From assembly GCA_965221725.1 (NCBI GenBank), contig OZ244909.1, positions 1,364,001 to 1,428,000 of the forward strand: DNA of 64,000 nt. Reading direction: 5' to 3'. How positions within the stretch are numbered: the stretch's first letter is position 1; each line of letters starts with the position of its first letter. The DNA comes from HK1 sp965221725. Its GTDB lineage: Bacteria; Pseudomonadota; Gammaproteobacteria; HK1. Below, piece after piece: positions 36,961 through 44,424 of the stretch. The notes below the pieces were generated by a model that ran no database searches, was not told the DNA's origin, and saw only the letters and a list, made by a program, of their open reading frames with translations. A program made the translations under genes and the position numbers.

Positions 36961-37066
36961 TACTCCGGGCGATACTCCGGGCAATACTTCGGGCAATACT
37001 TCGGGCAATACTTCGGGCGATGCTCCGGGCGGTACTCCAGACGAGACTCCAGGCGCAATTCCGGGG
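36961..37066 (-). repeat. 12-bp tandem repeat (VNTR) in front of hisZ
   Basis: Eight 12-base units plus a partial one: TACTCCGGGCGA, TACTCCGGGCAA, three of TACTTCGGGCAA or -GA, TGCTCCGGGCGG, TACTCCAGACGA, GACTCCAGGCGC, then AATTCCGGGG. The central units are nearly identical and the upstream ones diverge. Read on the minus strand each unit holds CCGGAGTA or CCGAAGTA, so the unit nearest hisZ supplies the ribosome binding site. Being a multiple of three, changes in number would not shift the frame. Confidence 0.85.
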
Positions 37067-37107
37067 AGCCGGCAGCAACGATAGCGGACGAGGTACAGCC
37101 TGCGGGC

Positions 37108-37293
37108 TCAGCGAACGACGTAGAGCAGCAGGCAGCCGACGATCATCACCGTGAGTCCCGCGAACCGGAGGGTGCTGTCATTCATCTTCGCCAGCGCCAG
37201 CATCGCGCGACGCGCCGCCCGTGGGTTCAGAAACGGAACCACGCCCTCGATCACGAGCAGGAGCGCAAGCGCAACGAGCAGCTCGGCCCACAC
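37108..37293 (-). CDS. yjeT: DUF2065 (YjeT-type) small membrane protein
   Basis: Sixty-one residues with two membrane helices (AELLVALALLLVIEGVVPFL and GLTVMIVGCLLLYVV) around the conserved NPRAARRAMLALAKM linker. YjeT of E. coli lies in the same place, between hflC and purA. Function unknown. Sixty-one bases after hflC and 41 before the hisZ repeat. Confidence 0.9.
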   Translation of the reverse strand: MWAELLVALALLLVIEGVVPFLNPRAARRAMLALAKMNDSTLRFAGLTVMIVGCLLLYVVR

Positions 37294-37354
37294 GTCACGC
37301 CCCGCTGCGGTCAGTGCCGGGCGCGCAGCATGAACGCACCGCGGAGCGCGTGGA

Positions 37355-38221
37355 TCACGGCCGCGGTTCCGAGCCCTGGAAGTAGTCGAAGAACTCGCTC
37401 GTGGGTTCCAGCAGCAGGATGTCCGCGGTGCTTCCGAACGCGGTCCGGTAGGCGTTCAGGCTGCGGTAGAGCTTGTAGAACTCCCGGTCCTGGCCGAACG
37501 CCGCCGCGTAAATCTCGGTCGCCCGCGCATCGCCGGAGCCGCGGATGATCTGGGCCTCGCGCTCCGCTTCGGCCAGAATCACCTCTCGGTCCTTGTTCGC
37601 GCTCGCGCGGAGCTCGCGCGCTTCCTCTTCCCCCTCGGACCGGAACAGCTTGGCCACCTCCTGGCGCTCCGCCCGCATCCGGTTGAACACCGACTGACTC
37701 ACATCCTGAGGCAGGTCCACACGCTTGATGCGCACATCCACGATCTCCAGTCCGAGCTCATCGGCCTGATCCTTGGCCGCGACCCGGAGCTTGTCCATGA
37801 TCTCGCCGCGCTCGCCCGAGACCACCTGCTGGATGGTGCGCTTGCCGAACTCGTCACGCAGCCGCTTGATGATCACCTCGCCGAGCCGGTTGTTCGCCTG
37901 AAGGATGCTGCCCCCGGCGGAGGTGTAGAACCGGCGCACATCCGCGATCCGCCACTTCACGAACGAGTCCACGATAACGTTCTTCTTCTCGAACGTCAGG
38001 TAGTTCTGTGGGTCGCTGTCGAGGGTCTGGATGCGCGAATCGAACTTGAGCACGTTCTGCACCACCGGCACCTTGAAGTGCAGCCCGGGCTTCATGTCGG
38101 TGCGCTCCACCTTCCCGAACTGGAGCAGGATCGCCACCTGGCGTTCGTCCACGGTGAAAATGCTCAGACCCGCCAGCACCGCGAGCCCGGCCAGCAGAAC
38201 CAGCAACGCCTTGATGTTCAT
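37355..38221 (-). CDS. hflC: Protease modulator HflC
   Basis: A 288-residue SPFH/band-7 protein. One N-terminal membrane helix (ALLVLLAGLAVLAGLSIF) is followed by the band-7 domain (VDERQVAILLQFGKVERTD, KFDSRIQTLDSDPQNYLT) and a long charged coiled-coil region with ERQEVAKLFRSEGEEEAREL and SANKDREVILAEAEREAQ. HflC and HflK form a large periplasmic assembly around FtsH. Its ATG shares one base with the hflK stop (TGATG), typical of coupled translation. Confidence 0.95.
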   Translation of the reverse strand: MNIKALLVLLAGLAVLAGLSIFTVDERQVAILLQFGKVERTDMKPGLHFKVPVVQNVLKFDSRIQTLDSDPQNYLTFEKKNVIVDSFVKWRIADVRRFYTSAGGSILQANNRLGEVIIKRLRDEFGKRTIQQVVSGERGEIMDKLRVAAKDQADELGLEIVDVRIKRVDLPQDVSQSVFNRMRAERQEVAKLFRSEGEEEARELRASANKDREVILAEAEREAQIIRGSGDARATEIYAAAFGQDREFYKLYRSLNAYRTAFGSTADILLLEPTSEFFDYFQGSEPRP

Positions 38222-39438
38222 CAGCGCGTCCTCCCGAGCGGATTCTCCCGCGAACGTCGCGAATCTTCGCCGAGCGTCCCCGAGGTGGTGGTGTCGTCCG
38301 CCGCCCCGAACGACCGGCGCTCGGTGGCCATGCCTCTCGACTGCACGATCTGATCGAGCGGCAGATACATGATGTTGTTGCCTTCGGGAATGTCGACCAG
38401 CACCTTGCTGGTGTTGGCGAGCACCGACTCCTTCGCTTCGAGGTAGAGCCGGTCACGGGTGACCTCAGGCGCCGTCCGATACGCCTGCAGCACCTGCTCG
38501 AACCGCGACGCATCACCCTCCGCCACCGCCTCGACCCGCTGCCGGTAGGCCTCGGCCCCGGCGAGCATGGCATTCGCCTCACCCCGTGCCTTCGGGACCA
38601 CGTCGGCCTGGTAGGCCCTCGCCTCGTTGATGATCCGCTCCTGGTCCTCGCGCGCCTTGATGGCGTCAAGGAATGCGTCCTGTACCTCTCCCGGCGGCTG
38701 CGCGTTCTGCATGTTGACGCTCATCACGTGCAGGCCGGTCCGGTACCGGTCGAGAATGTCCTGAATGAGCCCCTGGGTCTCGGCCGCCACCGGGCCGCGA
38801 CCCTCGGTGATCACGAAATCCATCGTCGATCGACCCACGATCTCGCGCACCGCACTCTCCGTCGCCTGGCGCAGCGCAATTTCCGGCTGACTGTTTTCAA
38901 ACAAGAACTGCGCCGGATCCTTCACCCGGTACTGCACCGCGAACTGGAGATCGACAATGTTCTCGTCCTCGGTCAGCATCAGCGCCTCGCGCGGCACCGC
39001 GGCGACGCTGGTGCCCTGGTTACGGAATCCGATCTCGGCGTTGCGGACCCGATCCACGTTGACCGTGATCACCGAATCGACGAAGTACGGCGCCCAGTTG
39101 AAGCCGGGGTCGATGGTGCGGTGGTACGCACCGAATCGCAGCACCACGCCCCGCTCCGGCTCCTGGATGATCCAGATGCCCGCCATCCACCAGGCCACCA
39201 CCAGCACGACCGCGAGCAATCCGACACCCAGATACCCGCTGCGGCCGAATCCGCGGCCGCCACCGCCCGAGCCGGACCGCCCACCCCCGAGGGGCCGCCG
39301 GCCGAAGACCTGGCCCCATTTGGACTGCAACTTGCGGAGTACTTCGTCGAGGTCCGGAGGCCCCTGCTGCCGCCCGCGGTTCCCCCAGGGATCACGAGGG
39401 TCGCGGTCTCCGTTCCCGTCGGGTTGATTCCAGGCCAT
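38221..39438 (-). CDS. hflK: FtsH protease modulator HflK
   Basis: A 405-residue partner of HflC. A glycine- and charge-rich N-terminus (MAWNQPDGNGDRDPRDPWG, GGGRSGSGGGGRGFGRSG) precedes the single membrane helix LGVGLLAVVLVVAWWMAGIW and the SPFH domain (IIQEPERGVVLRFGAY, MLTEDENIVDLQFAVQYRV). The start at 39438 is chosen because MAWN opens most family members; the frame extends 37 codons further without homology. Unusually, hflX does not directly precede it: 540 bases of non-coding DNA lie between. Confidence 0.95.
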   Translation of the reverse strand: MAWNQPDGNGDRDPRDPWGNRGRQQGPPDLDEVLRKLQSKWGQVFGRRPLGGGRSGSGGGGRGFGRSGYLGVGLLAVVLVVAWWMAGIWIIQEPERGVVLRFGAYHRTIDPGFNWAPYFVDSVITVNVDRVRNAEIGFRNQGTSVAAVPREALMLTEDENIVDLQFAVQYRVKDPAQFLFENSQPEIALRQATESAVREIVGRSTMDFVITEGRGPVAAETQGLIQDILDRYRTGLHVMSVNMQNAQPPGEVQDAFLDAIKAREDQERIINEARAYQADVVPKARGEANAMLAGAEAYRQRVEAVAEGDASRFEQVLQAYRTAPEVTRDRLYLEAKESVLANTSKVLVDIPEGNNIMYLPLDQIVQSRGMATERRSFGAADDTTTSGTLGEDSRRSRENPLGRTR

Positions 39439-39978
39439 CCGGTCGCTCCCGTGCGCCCGCTCGGGCGGGGCGTCGTCGCGCGGCCCGTCGGCCGCGTCGG
39501 AGTTGAAAGGTGAGTCGGCGATCTTAGCCTGCATCGCCTGCCAGTTCACAACCGCAATCCCGGCAATCCCCGCCCGCGCCTACGGAAGGCGGTGCCCTCC
39601 GGGGCTGCTTTCGCGCGATTCCGACCCTCATCGCACCCGACGGAGGGCGACTCCGAGCGCATGTTCCCACCGGGCGGGAATCGCTGCCGCCGTCCGTATG
39701 CAGTGTACATCCCGACCGCGAGCGCGGAGTCGCGCTCGCCGTTGAAAGCGGGAATGCCGCCGCCGACCGGAAGGAGTGTACATTGGATTCCGCCCTCCCC
39801 GGGTCGGGATCGCGGGCCGAGAGCACGGGCAGGAAGCGTCCGTTCCCGCGATCGAGGGCGGCAAAGCCCCGGTCCCGAGGCCGATCCCGAGGGGACCGGA
39901 GCCGTCTCCGCCGATGCCGCGTCCTCCTGCTTCGGCAAAGCCCCGGTACCGGGGGCGCGGGGTCGGGCACGCGGGATC
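39439..39978. other. 540-bp non-coding gap between hflX and hflK
   Basis: No convincing gene. It holds a strong hairpin GCGAGCGCG-GAGT-CGCGCTCGC (39718-39739), two copies of AGTGTACAT (39702-39710 and 39775-39783) that flank it, and a 15-base direct repeat CGGCAAAGCCCCGGT (39859-39873 and 39933-39947). Several frames are open across it on both strands, but their translations are Arg-, Pro- and Ser-rich with no family features, as expected for GC-rich spacer. Confidence 0.6.
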
Positions 39979-41289
39979 TCAGGAATCCGGCGCACCTCCT
40001 GCGGCCACCTCCGCGAGGAACTCCGCAAGCCGCATCTCCCGGTGCAGCCGCGCCAGCGCCGCGGGTTCGATGCGGAAGGTCATCCAGCTTGCCCCGTCGA
40101 GGTCGCCGGTCTCCTCCACCACATGCGCACACGCGTGAATGGCCGCGCGGAGCCGGCCCTGGGACGGCGGAATGCGGGCGACGCGGGTCACGCGCGAACG
40201 ACCAGTGTGGGTACGAATCGCCTCCACGACGCGTTCCATTCCGGCCCCGGTCCGCGCCGACGCGAGCACCCGCGCGGACCGGGCGCCAGCATGCGCTCGG
40301 CCGGAGGCGGCGTCGAGCCGCGCGCAATCGAGCGCGTCGCACTTGTTGAACACCTCGATCCTCGGCACCGCGCCAGCGCCCAGCGCCCGCAGCACGTCAT
40401 GCACGTCGCGCATCCGGTCGTTGCGATCCGGCGCGGTGGCATCGACGACATGCACAAGAAGCTGCGCCTCCTTCGTCTCCTCCAACGTCGCCCGGAACGC
40501 CGCCACCAGGTCGTGGGGAAGCTCGCGGATGAATCCGACGGTGTCGGCGAGCACCACCGCGTCGCCGCCGCCGAGGTCGAGCCGGCGGAGCGTCGGATCC
40601 AGCGTCGCGAACAGCCGATCCTCGGCAAGCACGCCGGCGCCGGTGAGCCGATTGAACAGGGTCGACTTGCCCGCGTTGGTGTACCCCACCAGCGCCACCA
40701 CCGGCACCCCGGAGCGGGACCGCGCGCGACGGCTCAGACCGCGACGCACGCGCACCTGCTCCAGGCGCTCGCGGATCACACGGATGCGCCGGTCGACGAG
40801 ACGCCGGTCGGTCTCCAGTTGCGTCTCGCCGGGGCCGCGGAGGCCGATACCCCCCTTCTGGCGCTCCAGATGCGTCCATCCTCTCACCAGGCGGGTGGAG
40901 AGATGCTCGAGCTGAGCGAGTTCCACCTGGAGTTTTCCCTCGAAGGTGCTCGCCCGCTGGGCGAAGATGTCCAGAATGAGAGCGCGCCGGTCGAGGACCC
41001 GGTGCCCGACGTGGCGCTCCAGGTTGCGCTCCTGCGCCGGACTAAGAGGGCGGTCGAAGAGGACGACCTCGGCCGCGCACGCCCCCGCCGCCTCCCGCAC
41101 CTCGTCCGCCTTGCCCGTACCGACGAAGAACTTCGGGTCCGGACCGCGTTCCGGATAGCGAACCACGCCCGCGATCAGCGCCCCGGCCGATGCCGCCAGC
41201 TCGCGGAACTCGACCGCTGTCCCCTCGTCGTCGCCCTCGTCCACATGCACGAGAAGCGCACGTTCGCCGGTCGCGGGCCTATCGAACAT
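39979..41289 (-). CDS. hflX: Ribosome-associated GTPase HflX
   Basis: A 436-residue GTPase that splits stalled 70S ribosomes. The N-terminal HflX domain (FFVGTGKADEVREA, LFDRPLSPAQERNLE, QVELAQLEHLSTRLVRGW) and the glycine-rich GGIGLRGPGETQLETDRRL precede the G domain with ALVGYTNAGKSTLFNRL (G1, near 205), DTVGFIRELPHDLVAAF (G3) and FNKCD (G4). The start MFDRPATGERALLVHV at 41289 is the family start. It follows hfq after 263 bases. The C-terminus is slightly long and ends AEVAAGGAPDS. Confidence 0.95.
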   Translation of the reverse strand: MFDRPATGERALLVHVDEGDDEGTAVEFRELAASAGALIAGVVRYPERGPDPKFFVGTGKADEVREAAGACAAEVVLFDRPLSPAQERNLERHVGHRVLDRRALILDIFAQRASTFEGKLQVELAQLEHLSTRLVRGWTHLERQKGGIGLRGPGETQLETDRRLVDRRIRVIRERLEQVRVRRGLSRRARSRSGVPVVALVGYTNAGKSTLFNRLTGAGVLAEDRLFATLDPTLRRLDLGGGDAVVLADTVGFIRELPHDLVAAFRATLEETKEAQLLVHVVDATAPDRNDRMRDVHDVLRALGAGAVPRIEVFNKCDALDCARLDAASGRAHAGARSARVLASARTGAGMERVVEAIRTHTGRSRVTRVARIPPSQGRLRAAIHACAHVVEETGDLDGASWMTFRIEPAALARLHREMRLAEFLAEVAAGGAPDS

Positions 41290-41552
41290 CGGGGAGCGGG
41301 GGCGCGGGAACGACGTCACGGGCGGCGACACGGGTCCGCACCATGCACCGACCCCGGGTCGCAGACGAGCGGAAGCGAAGCCGCCGGCGACGGGCGGTGG
41401 CCGCGCACGAGGAAGCAGGTGAGGCGAGGACAAGCGGGGTCACCGACGACAGGCAGATGACCACCGCATATGGGGAAGCGGGCGACGCGGGTGATGCCGG
41501 CCACCCCCGCATGGAACGACAACGGCACCGGGCACGCGGCGAGGGCGGGCGG

Positions 41553-41810
41553 TCAGTGATCGCCCGCCTCCGCTTCTCTCTCGGGCGCATCCGAACGGGG
41601 AAGCCTGATGTTGCGCGACGGCACCACAGTCGAAATCGCGTGCTTGTAGATCATCTGGCTGACGGAATTGCGCAGCAGGACGACGAACTGGTCGAACGAC
41701 TCGATCTGCCCCTGCAACTTGATGCCGTTGACGAGAAAGATCGAAACGGGCACCCGCTCCCTTCTCAGCATGTTGAGAAACGGATCCTGTAACGAAGTTC
41801 CCTTGCTCAT
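41553..41810 (-). CDS. hfq: RNA chaperone Hfq
   Basis: An 85-residue Sm-like protein. MSKGTSLQDPFLNMLRRER opens the fold, VSIFLVNGIKLQGQIESFD is Sm1 and YKHAISTVVPSRNI is Sm2, which includes the conserved YKHA. The C-terminal tail is short (LPRSDAPEREAEAGDH) and acidic. Forms hexamers that pair small RNAs with mRNAs. In most relatives miaA lies directly upstream; here pyrB does, 300 bases away, so the operon is cut at its head. Confidence 0.96.
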   Translation of the reverse strand: MSKGTSLQDPFLNMLRRERVPVSIFLVNGIKLQGQIESFDQFVVLLRNSVSQMIYKHAISTVVPSRNIRLPRSDAPEREAEAGDH

Positions 41811-42110
41811 GGTCGTTCTCCGGCGCATTTACGCCCATCGTCATGCCGCCGAGCGCCTTCCCGGCGGAACCGGCGAAGCACGGACGACCGGCGCTCCGCG
41901 TCGTCCCCGCGAACCTTCGCGGCCCCGGTCCCGACGCGCCCCATGCCGCGCACCGGCCCGGCCGATCGGGGCCCCTTCAGGGCCGTAGTGGAATGCGGAA
42001 ATGCGATCGAGTCAAGCGCGCCCACCCGCCGACCGCTGCCACCGCCGCAGGCCGTAGGCAGCGGCTCCCCGAAGGCCGGCGCATGACGCCGCCTCCACCA
42101 TTGCCCCGGC
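41811..42110. other. Intergenic region between pyrB and hfq
   Basis: Three hundred bases without a credible gene, downstream of pyrB and upstream of hfq. A TTGACT (minus strand, near 42016-42011) could be a -35 box, but no good -10 element lies at the right distance. The hfq promoter is therefore not assigned. Confidence 0.4.
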
Positions 42111-43100
42111 TCACGCCGGCAACTCGTCCTCGACCTCGAAGATCTTCACCAGAAGCGCCACCCGCATCCACATTCCGTTGCGCTCCTGGCGCCAGTACAT
42201 CGCGCGCGGGTCCGCGTCGATGGCGGGGTCGATCTCGGGGCCGCGCGGCAAGGGGTGCATGATCACCGCGTCGGCGCGCAGCGCGGGCAACTGCTCGGGA
42301 CCGATCCGGTACCGGGCATGCTCGTAACCCTTCGACTCCTCGCCGATGTCATGCTCGGTCTGGAGGCGGGTGACGTAGACGGCGTCAAGGTCCCCGATCA
42401 CCGCGCCGAGTTCCCGCGTCTCATGAAACGGGATGCCGTGCTCGCGCAGGTGCGCCTTGATGTCGCCGCCCATTGCGAAGTCGTCCGGCGCGATGAACAC
42501 CAGGCGCACGTCGCGGTAGTTCTTCATGAGGTAGGCGAGGGAGCGCGCCGTGCGCCCGCGGCGCAGATCGCCCATCAGGCCGATGGTCTTGCCGTCGATG
42601 CCGCCGCGGCCCGCGAAGCTGCGCTCCAGCGTGTGGATGTCGAGAAGCGCCTGGGTCGGGTGCTGATCCCGGCCGCTGCCGGCGTTGATGATCGGCACCG
42701 GCCGCTCGATGCGGTCCATCAGCGCCGCCGAATGGGCAGCCATGCCCGCCTCATGGGTCCGCATGATGATGACGTCCACGTAGGAGCTGAACGTGCGGAT
42801 GCTGTCTTCGAACGTCTCCCCCTTGACCTCCGAGGAGATGGCGGGGTCACGGATCTCGCTGGTGCGGATTCCGAGCAGATGGCAGGCGTTGTCGAACGAG
42901 AGAAAGGTCCGCGTGGACGGTTGGGTGAAGTAGAGCATCGCCCGCTTGTGGGGCAGCAGCGTCTGCAACGAGCGCGCCCCGAGCCTGGACTTGGCATGCC
43001 GGCGCAGCCGGGTGGACAGGGCGCAGAGGTCGTCGAGCAGGGCGCGGTCGAACTGCCGGGGATCGAGGACGTGGAAGAGGCGACGATATGGCTGGCTCAA
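42111..43100 (-). CDS. pyrB: Aspartate carbamoyltransferase catalytic chain
   Basis: A 329-residue ATCase joining carbamoyl phosphate and aspartate, the committed step of pyrimidine synthesis. Carbamoyl-phosphate site QPSTRTFLSFDNA near residue 60, the mobile SSEVKGETFEDS loop near 89, DQHPTQALLDIHTLE near 145 and MHPLPRGPEIDPAIDADPRA near 284 split over two stretches are all present. Translation starts at a TTG (43100) that overlaps the stop of the upstream 69-codon ORF (TTGA). No pyrI regulatory gene follows; hfq does. Confidence 0.92.
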   Translation of the reverse strand: MSQPYRRLFHVLDPRQFDRALLDDLCALSTRLRRHAKSRLGARSLQTLLPHKRAMLYFTQPSTRTFLSFDNACHLLGIRTSEIRDPAISSEVKGETFEDSIRTFSSYVDVIIMRTHEAGMAAHSAALMDRIERPVPIINAGSGRDQHPTQALLDIHTLERSFAGRGGIDGKTIGLMGDLRRGRTARSLAYLMKNYRDVRLVFIAPDDFAMGGDIKAHLREHGIPFHETRELGAVIGDLDAVYVTRLQTEHDIGEESKGYEHARYRIGPEQLPALRADAVIMHPLPRGPEIDPAIDADPRAMYWRQERNGMWMRVALLVKIFEVEDELPA

Positions 43101-43306
43101 TCCTGCGGCTCCGGCTCGGCGAACGGTCGTCCCTCAACGACATCCGGCGAGAGATGAACGGTGGCCGGCATCTTCGGTCCGGCCAGCGGCGACCGGTCGA
43201 GACGAACGCACACCGCGGCGAACTTCCCGGGCCACGCGTCCCCCGCGGGATCCGGTGCATCGTCACGCTCGAAATCCCGGCGTGTGGATCGTTCGTTCCC
43301 GTTCAT
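43097..43306 (-). CDS. Hypothetical 69-residue protein upstream of pyrB
   Basis: A short, hydrophilic ORF (NERSTRRDFERDDAPD at the N-terminus, VHLSPDVVEGRPFAEPEPQD at the C-terminus) that I do not recognise. It has no membrane segment. Its reality is supported by position: its stop overlaps the pyrB start (TTGA) and its start overlaps the stop of a 16-codon ORF (ATGA), so the three would be translated in a chain. It may act in coupling or regulation rather than as a folded protein. Confidence 0.45.
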   Translation of the reverse strand: MNGNERSTRRDFERDDAPDPAGDAWPGKFAAVCVRLDRSPLAGPKMPATVHLSPDVVEGRPFAEPEPQD

Positions 43307-43353
43307 TTCCCGATCATGACTTCACGCTTGCCCGCATCGAACTTGATGGCCAT
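43303..43353 (-). CDS. Possible 16-residue leader peptide
   Basis: MAIKFDAGKREVMIGK, starting at ATG 43353 and ending in ATGA shared with the next ORF. A TATATT (43366-43361) stands 7 bases upstream, so if it is a -10 box the transcript would begin at or next to this ATG. Too short to judge by homology. Confidence 0.3.
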   Translation of the reverse strand: MAIKFDAGKREVMIGK

Positions 43354-43355
43354 GA

Positions 43356-43372
43356 ATTGTAATATATTCTTG
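43356..43372. promoter_or_regulatory. AT-rich divergent promoter region of pyrB and pyrK-like genes
   Basis: The only markedly AT-rich stretch for several kilobases (ATTGTAATATATTCTTG), with TATATT readable on both strands between the divergent pyrB chain and the pyrK-like gene. No good -35 partner is visible on either strand. Confidence 0.35.
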
Positions 43373-43437
43373 GCTCGCGTCCGCTGGTCGCACCCATCGG
43401 CGGCTCGTCCGCGACACATCCCCTGACTCCATATCCA

Positions 43438-44352
43438 GTGCACCGCGGCACCATCTTCGTCGAAGACTGCGAGATCCTGGCCCACGAGGCCCATCCGGCC
43501 GGCCAGTGGCAGTTGCGCCTGCACGCTCCGCGGATCGCGGCGAAGGCCGGGCCGGGATCCTTCGTGCACCTGCGCTGCGACCCCCTGCTCCCGATGCGCC
43601 GCCCCATGTCGCTGATGCGGGCGGACGCGGCCGGCGGCTGGGTGGACCTCCTGTACAAGGAGGTCGGTCACGGCACGAGGCAGCTCGCCGGCAAGCCTCC
43701 GGGCGCCCGCCTGAGCGCCATCGGCCCCGTCGGCCGCCCGTTCAAGGTGGTCCCGGACCGTCCCCGCGCACTGCTCGTCGGGGGTGGCGTCGGCATCCCG
43801 CCCATGGTCTTCCTCGCCGACCGGCTTCGACACCACTCGTCGATCTCGACCTTCGTGGCAATGGGCTCGGAGGTGCCGTTTCCGTTCGAGACGCAGACGT
43901 CGGGCATCCCGGTATCGGGCATCGATGGCGACGCCACCGCGACGATGCCGCTCCTGGAGCGCTGGGGAATCGCCGCGCGGCTCGCGAGCGGGGCCGGCCT
44001 CCCCGGCTGCCACCGCGGCCACGTCACCGATCTCGCGAGGACGTGGCTTGATGCGCTCGACGAGGATGCACGCCGCGAGGTGGCCGTCTACGCCTGCGGT
44101 CCCGTGCCCATGCTCGAAGCCTCGGTCGAGCTCGCCCGCGCGTGCGCGCTTCCGTGCCTGATCTCGCTGGAGGAGTACATGGCCTGCGCGGTGGGGGGGT
44201 GCGCCGGATGCACGGTACGGGTACGCACGGCGGGTGGCCGCGCGATGAAGCGGGTGTGCGTGGACGGTCCGGTGTTCGACGGTCATACCGTCGTCTTCGA
44301 TCCCGCGCCCGCCGCGCCCGCCGCGCCCGCCGCGCCCGCCACGCGATCCTGA
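43438..44352 (+). CDS. pyrK: PyrK-like dihydroorotate dehydrogenase electron-transfer subunit
   Basis: A 304-residue FAD/2Fe-2S reductase starting at GTG. FAD site RRPMSLM near residue 55, NAD-binding GGGVGIPPMVFLADRL near 114, YACGPVPMLEA near 220, and C-terminal cluster ligands in MACAVGGCAGCTVRV and RVCVDGPVF, matching the C-x4-C-x2-C ... C pattern of PyrK. PyrK normally pairs with a type 1B PyrD to pass electrons to NAD; no pyrD is in this window, so the partner is unknown. Divergent from pyrB, which supports a pyrimidine role. It ends in Ala-Pro repeats encoded by four copies of GCGCCCGCC (44305-44340). Confidence 0.78.
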   Translation: MHRGTIFVEDCEILAHEAHPAGQWQLRLHAPRIAAKAGPGSFVHLRCDPLLPMRRPMSLMRADAAGGWVDLLYKEVGHGTRQLAGKPPGARLSAIGPVGRPFKVVPDRPRALLVGGGVGIPPMVFLADRLRHHSSISTFVAMGSEVPFPFETQTSGIPVSGIDGDATATMPLLERWGIAARLASGAGLPGCHRGHVTDLARTWLDALDEDARREVAVYACGPVPMLEASVELARACALPCLISLEEYMACAVGGCAGCTVRVRTAGGRAMKRVCVDGPVFDGHTVVFDPAPAAPAAPAAPATRS

Positions 44353-44424
44353 ACCACGTCATGCCCTGCGCCAAGCGCCATGTGGGCGGCATTCACCGCG
44401 GCCGGGCTGATCCTGAACCACGCC

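Noticed and set aside
39592..41460. 622-codon frame on the plus strand opposite hflX and its downstream gap
   Set aside because: Antisense to HflX and low-complexity over the gap.
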